Below, piece after piece: positions 5,206 to 6,694 of a stretch of DNA of 6,694 nucleotides (within the stretch, counting starts at the first letter, position 1; each line of letters starts with the position of its first letter). Location of the stretch: the NCBI GenBank assembly GCA_013331265.1, contig DUGS01000063.1, positions 45,581 through 52,274 on the forward strand, in the 5' to 3' direction. The stretch comes from Methanosarcina sp. (GTDB lineage Archaea; Halobacteriota; Methanosarcinia; Methanosarcinales; Methanosarcinaceae). The notes beneath the pieces were generated by a model. It searched no databases, had not been told where the DNA came from, and saw nothing but the letters and a program-made list of their open reading frames with translations. The translations under genes and the position numbers were made by a program.

Positions 5206-5451
5206 TTATATGACTATCAGGTTCTGATGTATTAATGCAAATTTTTTGATGTTGATTTCAGCATTAACATCCCTATCATGGAATGTACCGCCGGCCTGCG
5301 GCTGTCGAGGAAGGAGTCCTCTCGCCTTATCGAGAGATTGGTACAAAAAACTTAATTTACGAGATACATTTGATAGATCTGTACAGACAAAATCCCTCCT
5401 GCCTGACCTTATCTGCCTTACAGTAATTCGAGAAAAGTGTCTTTGCCCCAA
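5206..5451 (-). pseudogene. TnpB (RuvC-like RNA-guided nuclease) C-terminal remnant
   Basis: The end of this frame, FHDRDVNAEINIKKFALIHQNLIVI, is the hallmark C-terminus of TnpB nucleases. The DRDxNAxxNI motif carries the third RuvC aspartate. Intact TnpB is about 370-430 residues, and here at most about 80 codons remain. The zinc-finger knuckle that should precede the motif (CPxCGTFHDRD) reads PQAGGTFHDRD, so the cysteines are lost. The sequence before it (RQIRSGRRDF, SNVSRKLSF) only loosely resembles TnpB. The frame would need a TTG start with no ribosome binding site, so expression is unlikely. The remnant points away from the FKBP gene and toward nikR. Confidence 0.72.
5284..5345. repeat. 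GC-rich palindromic segment inside the tnpB remnant
   Basis: TGTACC (5284-5289) and GGTACA (5340-5345) form a perfect 6-bp inverted repeat. They enclose two further hairpins: CGGCC/GGCTG with one G-T pair (5292-5304), and a perfect CTCTCG/CGAGAG with a 6-nt loop (5319-5336). The segment is visibly richer in G+C than its surroundings and interrupts the tnpB-like reading just before the zinc-knuckle and RuvC III motif. Confidence 0.55.
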
Positions 5452-5455
5452 ATGA

Positions 5456-5750
5456 TAACTTCCTAAAGTAAAAAATGAAAATTATTTCTCCTCCGATATC
5501 CGAGCCAAATATATATAATGAGTTTATTTATAGTGGCAACAGGTGCATATTTGAATATAATTTTTTGCAGGTTAATATTTTTGCAATGACCTGTGAGGTT
5601 TCAAGCAACTCTGTTGATTCCCAAAAAGCTTATTAAAGCAAGAGTTCTATAGCGTGGAACGCGTTTACTTAAAATAATCCAGAATTTAGCTATAAAGGAT
5701 AATTTCCTTGCTTATCACGTTTAATTAATTTAATAGAAGAGTTGAGAATT
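5456..5750 (+). promoter_or_regulatory. Upstream region of the FKBP gene with candidate TATA boxes
   Basis: No gene is visible. The best archaeal TATA match, AAATATATATAAT, lies at 5508-5520 and would give a leader of about 200 nt. A closer candidate, CTATAAAGG at 5691-5699, would give a leader of about 30 nt. A/T-rich runs at 5664-5676 and 5720-5735 are further options. An inverted repeat CAGGT/ACCTG (5568-5572 with 5589-5593) lies in the possible long leader. Which promoter is used cannot be decided from sequence. Confidence 0.4.
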
Positions 5751-6494
5751 ATGGCAATCCAGAAAGGCGATTTCATAAAGTTAAACTACACAGGTAAGTT
5801 TGAAGACGGCAGGATTTTCGATACAACAGACGAAGAACTTGCCAAAAAGGAAGATATCTTTAACCCTCACGGACTTTACGGCGGAGACGTTGTTATTGTC
5901 GGGGCAGGGCACACCATTGAGGGTCTTGATGAGGACCTTGAAGGAAAGGAAGCTGGTTATTCCGGTACAGTATCAATCCCGCCGGAAAAGGCATTTGGCC
6001 CGATCAACTCCAAGTTTATAGAAACAGTTTCTATAACAAAGCTTCAGGACAGGAATGTCCACCCGGGCATGCCCGTAGAACTTGAAGGCAGGAGAGGAGT
6101 TGTCAGCAGGGTTATCGGCCGCAGGGTCACTATAGACTTTAACAGCCCTCTCGCGGGTAAGACCGTTACCTACGAGTACACCATTGAAAAGCTCCTTGAA
6201 GTCGATGTGGAGAAAGTACAGGGCCTTCTCGCCCTTTATACCGGCATTCGCGACATGGAAGTTGAAATTGCTGATGGTGTCGCAAAAATCAATGTCCCCA
6301 CCGGCCTGACCTTCAACCAGCGCTGGCTCATGGCAAAGAACAGGGTGGCATCCGAAATCTTCAAGTATGCCGGCCTTAAAGAAGTCCAGCTCATCGAAAA
6401 ACTTACAGCCGAATCTGAAGCCCCTGCACCTGCAGAGCCTGAAGCCGAGGCTGAACCCGCAGCTGAAGAAGAATCTTCAGAGCCGCAGGAATAA
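5751..6494 (+). CDS. FKBP-type peptidyl-prolyl cis-trans isomerase, archaeal long type (SlyD-like)
   Basis: This cytosolic folding helper catalyses cis-trans isomerisation of prolyl bonds and usually also has chaperone activity. From the ATG at 5751 it has 247 residues, like the archaeal 26-kDa FKBPs. Residues 1-85 and about 130-150 form the FKBP fold (GDFIKLNYTGKFEDGRIFDTT, VGAGHTIEGLDEDLEGKEAG, then NSPLAGKTVTYEYTI). The insert-in-flap chaperone domain lies between, at about 86-130. Residues 153-218 are the C-terminal domain found only in the long archaeal type. The tail from 219 is a low-complexity run of Ala, Glu and Pro, without the His-rich metal-binding end of bacterial SlyD. There is no signal peptide. 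A TTG at 5742 is an alternative start but less likely. The gene appears monocistronic and ends in a hairpin terminator. Confidence 0.95.
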   Translation: MAIQKGDFIKLNYTGKFEDGRIFDTTDEELAKKEDIFNPHGLYGGDVVIVGAGHTIEGLDEDLEGKEAGYSGTVSIPPEKAFGPINSKFIETVSITKLQDRNVHPGMPVELEGRRGVVSRVIGRRVTIDFNSPLAGKTVTYEYTIEKLLEVDVEKVQGLLALYTGIRDMEVEIADGVAKINVPTGLTFNQRWLMAKNRVASEIFKYAGLKEVQLIEKLTAESEAPAPAEPEAEAEPAAEEESSEPQE

Positions 6495-6516
6495 TCTGAC
6501 TGTACTTTACGGATAA

Positions 6517-6545
6517 GCGAAGAGTTCTTTCTCTTCGCAAATTTT
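6517..6545 (+). terminator. Hairpin terminator after the FKBP gene
   Basis: GCGAAGAG (6517-6524) pairs perfectly with CTCTTCGC (6531-6538) around a TTCTTT loop and is followed by a short T-run (6542-6545). It begins 22 nt past the stop codon. It is the clearest terminator-like structure in the window. Confidence 0.7.
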
Positions 6546-6553
6546 ATATATAA
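6543..6553 (+). promoter_or_regulatory. TATA box upstream of tRNA-Ser
   Basis: TTTATATATAA is a near-perfect archaeal TATA element. Transcription would be expected to begin about 25 bp downstream, near 6573, giving a leader of roughly 70 nt before the tRNA. It overlaps the T-run of the FKBP terminator. Confidence 0.6.
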
Positions 6554-6573
6554 TAACCAGGTTCTTGTATACG

Positions 6574-6617
6574 CTCTCCGGAATGTCGGGGCGACTCGCC
6601 AGGTTCTATCCGGAAAG
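6574..6617 (+). other. Structured segment in the tRNA-Ser leader
   Basis: CTCTCCGGA (6574-6582) pairs with TCCGGAAAG (6609-6617), 8 of 9 pairs, and encloses a hairpin GGCG/CGCC with an ACT loop (6590-6600). The outer stem begins where transcription from the TATA box at 6543 should start. It could be a 5' leader structure removed during tRNA processing, or a small RNA of its own. I do not recognise the family. Confidence 0.4.
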
Positions 6618-6642
6618 CCAGAAGAATTTATTATTTCATCGT

Positions 6643-6694
6643 GCTGAGGTAGCCAAGCGGACCACGGCGCCGGTCTTGAAAACCGGTAGCGCTT
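6643..6694 (+). tRNA. tRNA-Ser (anticodon UGA), 3' part beyond window
   Basis: The acceptor strand GCTGAGG (6643-6649) is followed by T8 and A9, then a D stem GCC/GGC. The anticodon arm CCGGT/ACCGG has the loop CTTGAAA, giving anticodon TGA, which reads UCN serine codons. The start of the variable arm (TAGCGCTT) is seen, consistent with a class II tRNA. The T arm and the acceptor 3' strand are cut by the window edge, so the first base cannot be checked by pairing. Confidence 0.93.

Larger units (their letters stand above)
5061..5451 (-). mobile_element. Degenerate tnpB-bearing IS200/IS605 relic
   Basis: The stretch holds the C-terminal end of a TnpB-like nuclease gene followed by its 3' tail on the same strand. 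The tail has a 33-bp tandem duplication (5136-5201). It ends in a perfect 5-bp hairpin CGGCT/AGCCG with a TGAT loop (5079-5092), as expected of an IS605-type right end. No tnpA gene or complete tnpB is present, so it cannot move by itself. The left boundary cannot be placed. Confidence 0.55.

Noticed and set aside
5246..5455. Plus-strand frame opposite the TnpB remnant
   Set aside because: The minus strand carries the DRDVNAEINI motif, so the plus frame is its shadow.
5742..5750. TTG at 5742 as the FKBP start
   Set aside because: The ATG at 5751 gives the usual archaeal FKBP N-terminus (MAIQKGDFIKLNYTG). The extra three residues have no support.

Overview
The window reads as a piece of an archaeal chromosome, most likely from Methanosarcina or a close relative in the Methanosarcinales. 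The grounds are A+T-rich spacers with archaeal TATA-like boxes, an archaeal NikR, a long archaeal-type FKBP prolyl isomerase, an AGCS sodium:amino-acid symporter, and decayed IS630- and IS200/IS605-type sequences of the kind common in that genus. The genus is inferred from recognised protein families, not from a database search.

Layout. Positions 1-24 hold a hexanucleotide repeat cut by the window edge. A full-length AGCS symporter (minus, 152-1519) and an ACT-domain protein (plus, 1745-2149) diverge from a spacer of about 225 bp. Positions 2150-2690 carry no intact gene but hold several hairpins and what looks like the 3' end of a tnpB-type element. Abutting it is a half-length CaCA (Na+/Ca2+ exchanger-like) gene on the minus strand (2679-3128). 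It has only one of the two alpha repeats and has lost conserved residues. Next is a GNAT acetyltransferase frame (minus) that runs unbroken from 3939 to 3283. Its only upstream ATG, at 3948, is followed by a TAA at codon 3. Directly upstream of that lies a 350-bp internally deleted IS630 relic (3961-4311) with a frameshifted transposase N-terminus and imperfect terminal inverted repeats.

The second half has an intact nickel-responsive regulator nikR (minus, 4426-4848), with all four nickel ligands and a strong ribosome binding site. It is followed by a decayed tnpB C-terminus with its 3' tail (minus, about 5061-5451), which contains a 33-bp tandem duplication. An intact FKBP-type peptidyl-prolyl isomerase (plus, 5751-6494) follows, with a hairpin terminator. 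A TATA box and a structured leader then precede a tRNA-Ser(UGA) cut by the right edge.

The intact genes (symporter, ACT protein, NikR, FKBP, tRNA-Ser) are housekeeping or regulatory functions, each apparently transcribed alone. No shared operon or pathway is evident. The middle (2.2-5.5 kb) is a graveyard of transposon fragments, and the two damaged cellular genes (CaCA and GNAT) each abut one of them. I found no convincing new multi-gene system. The points most worth a second look are the mobile-element scars, their possible RNA structures, and the structured segment before the tRNA.
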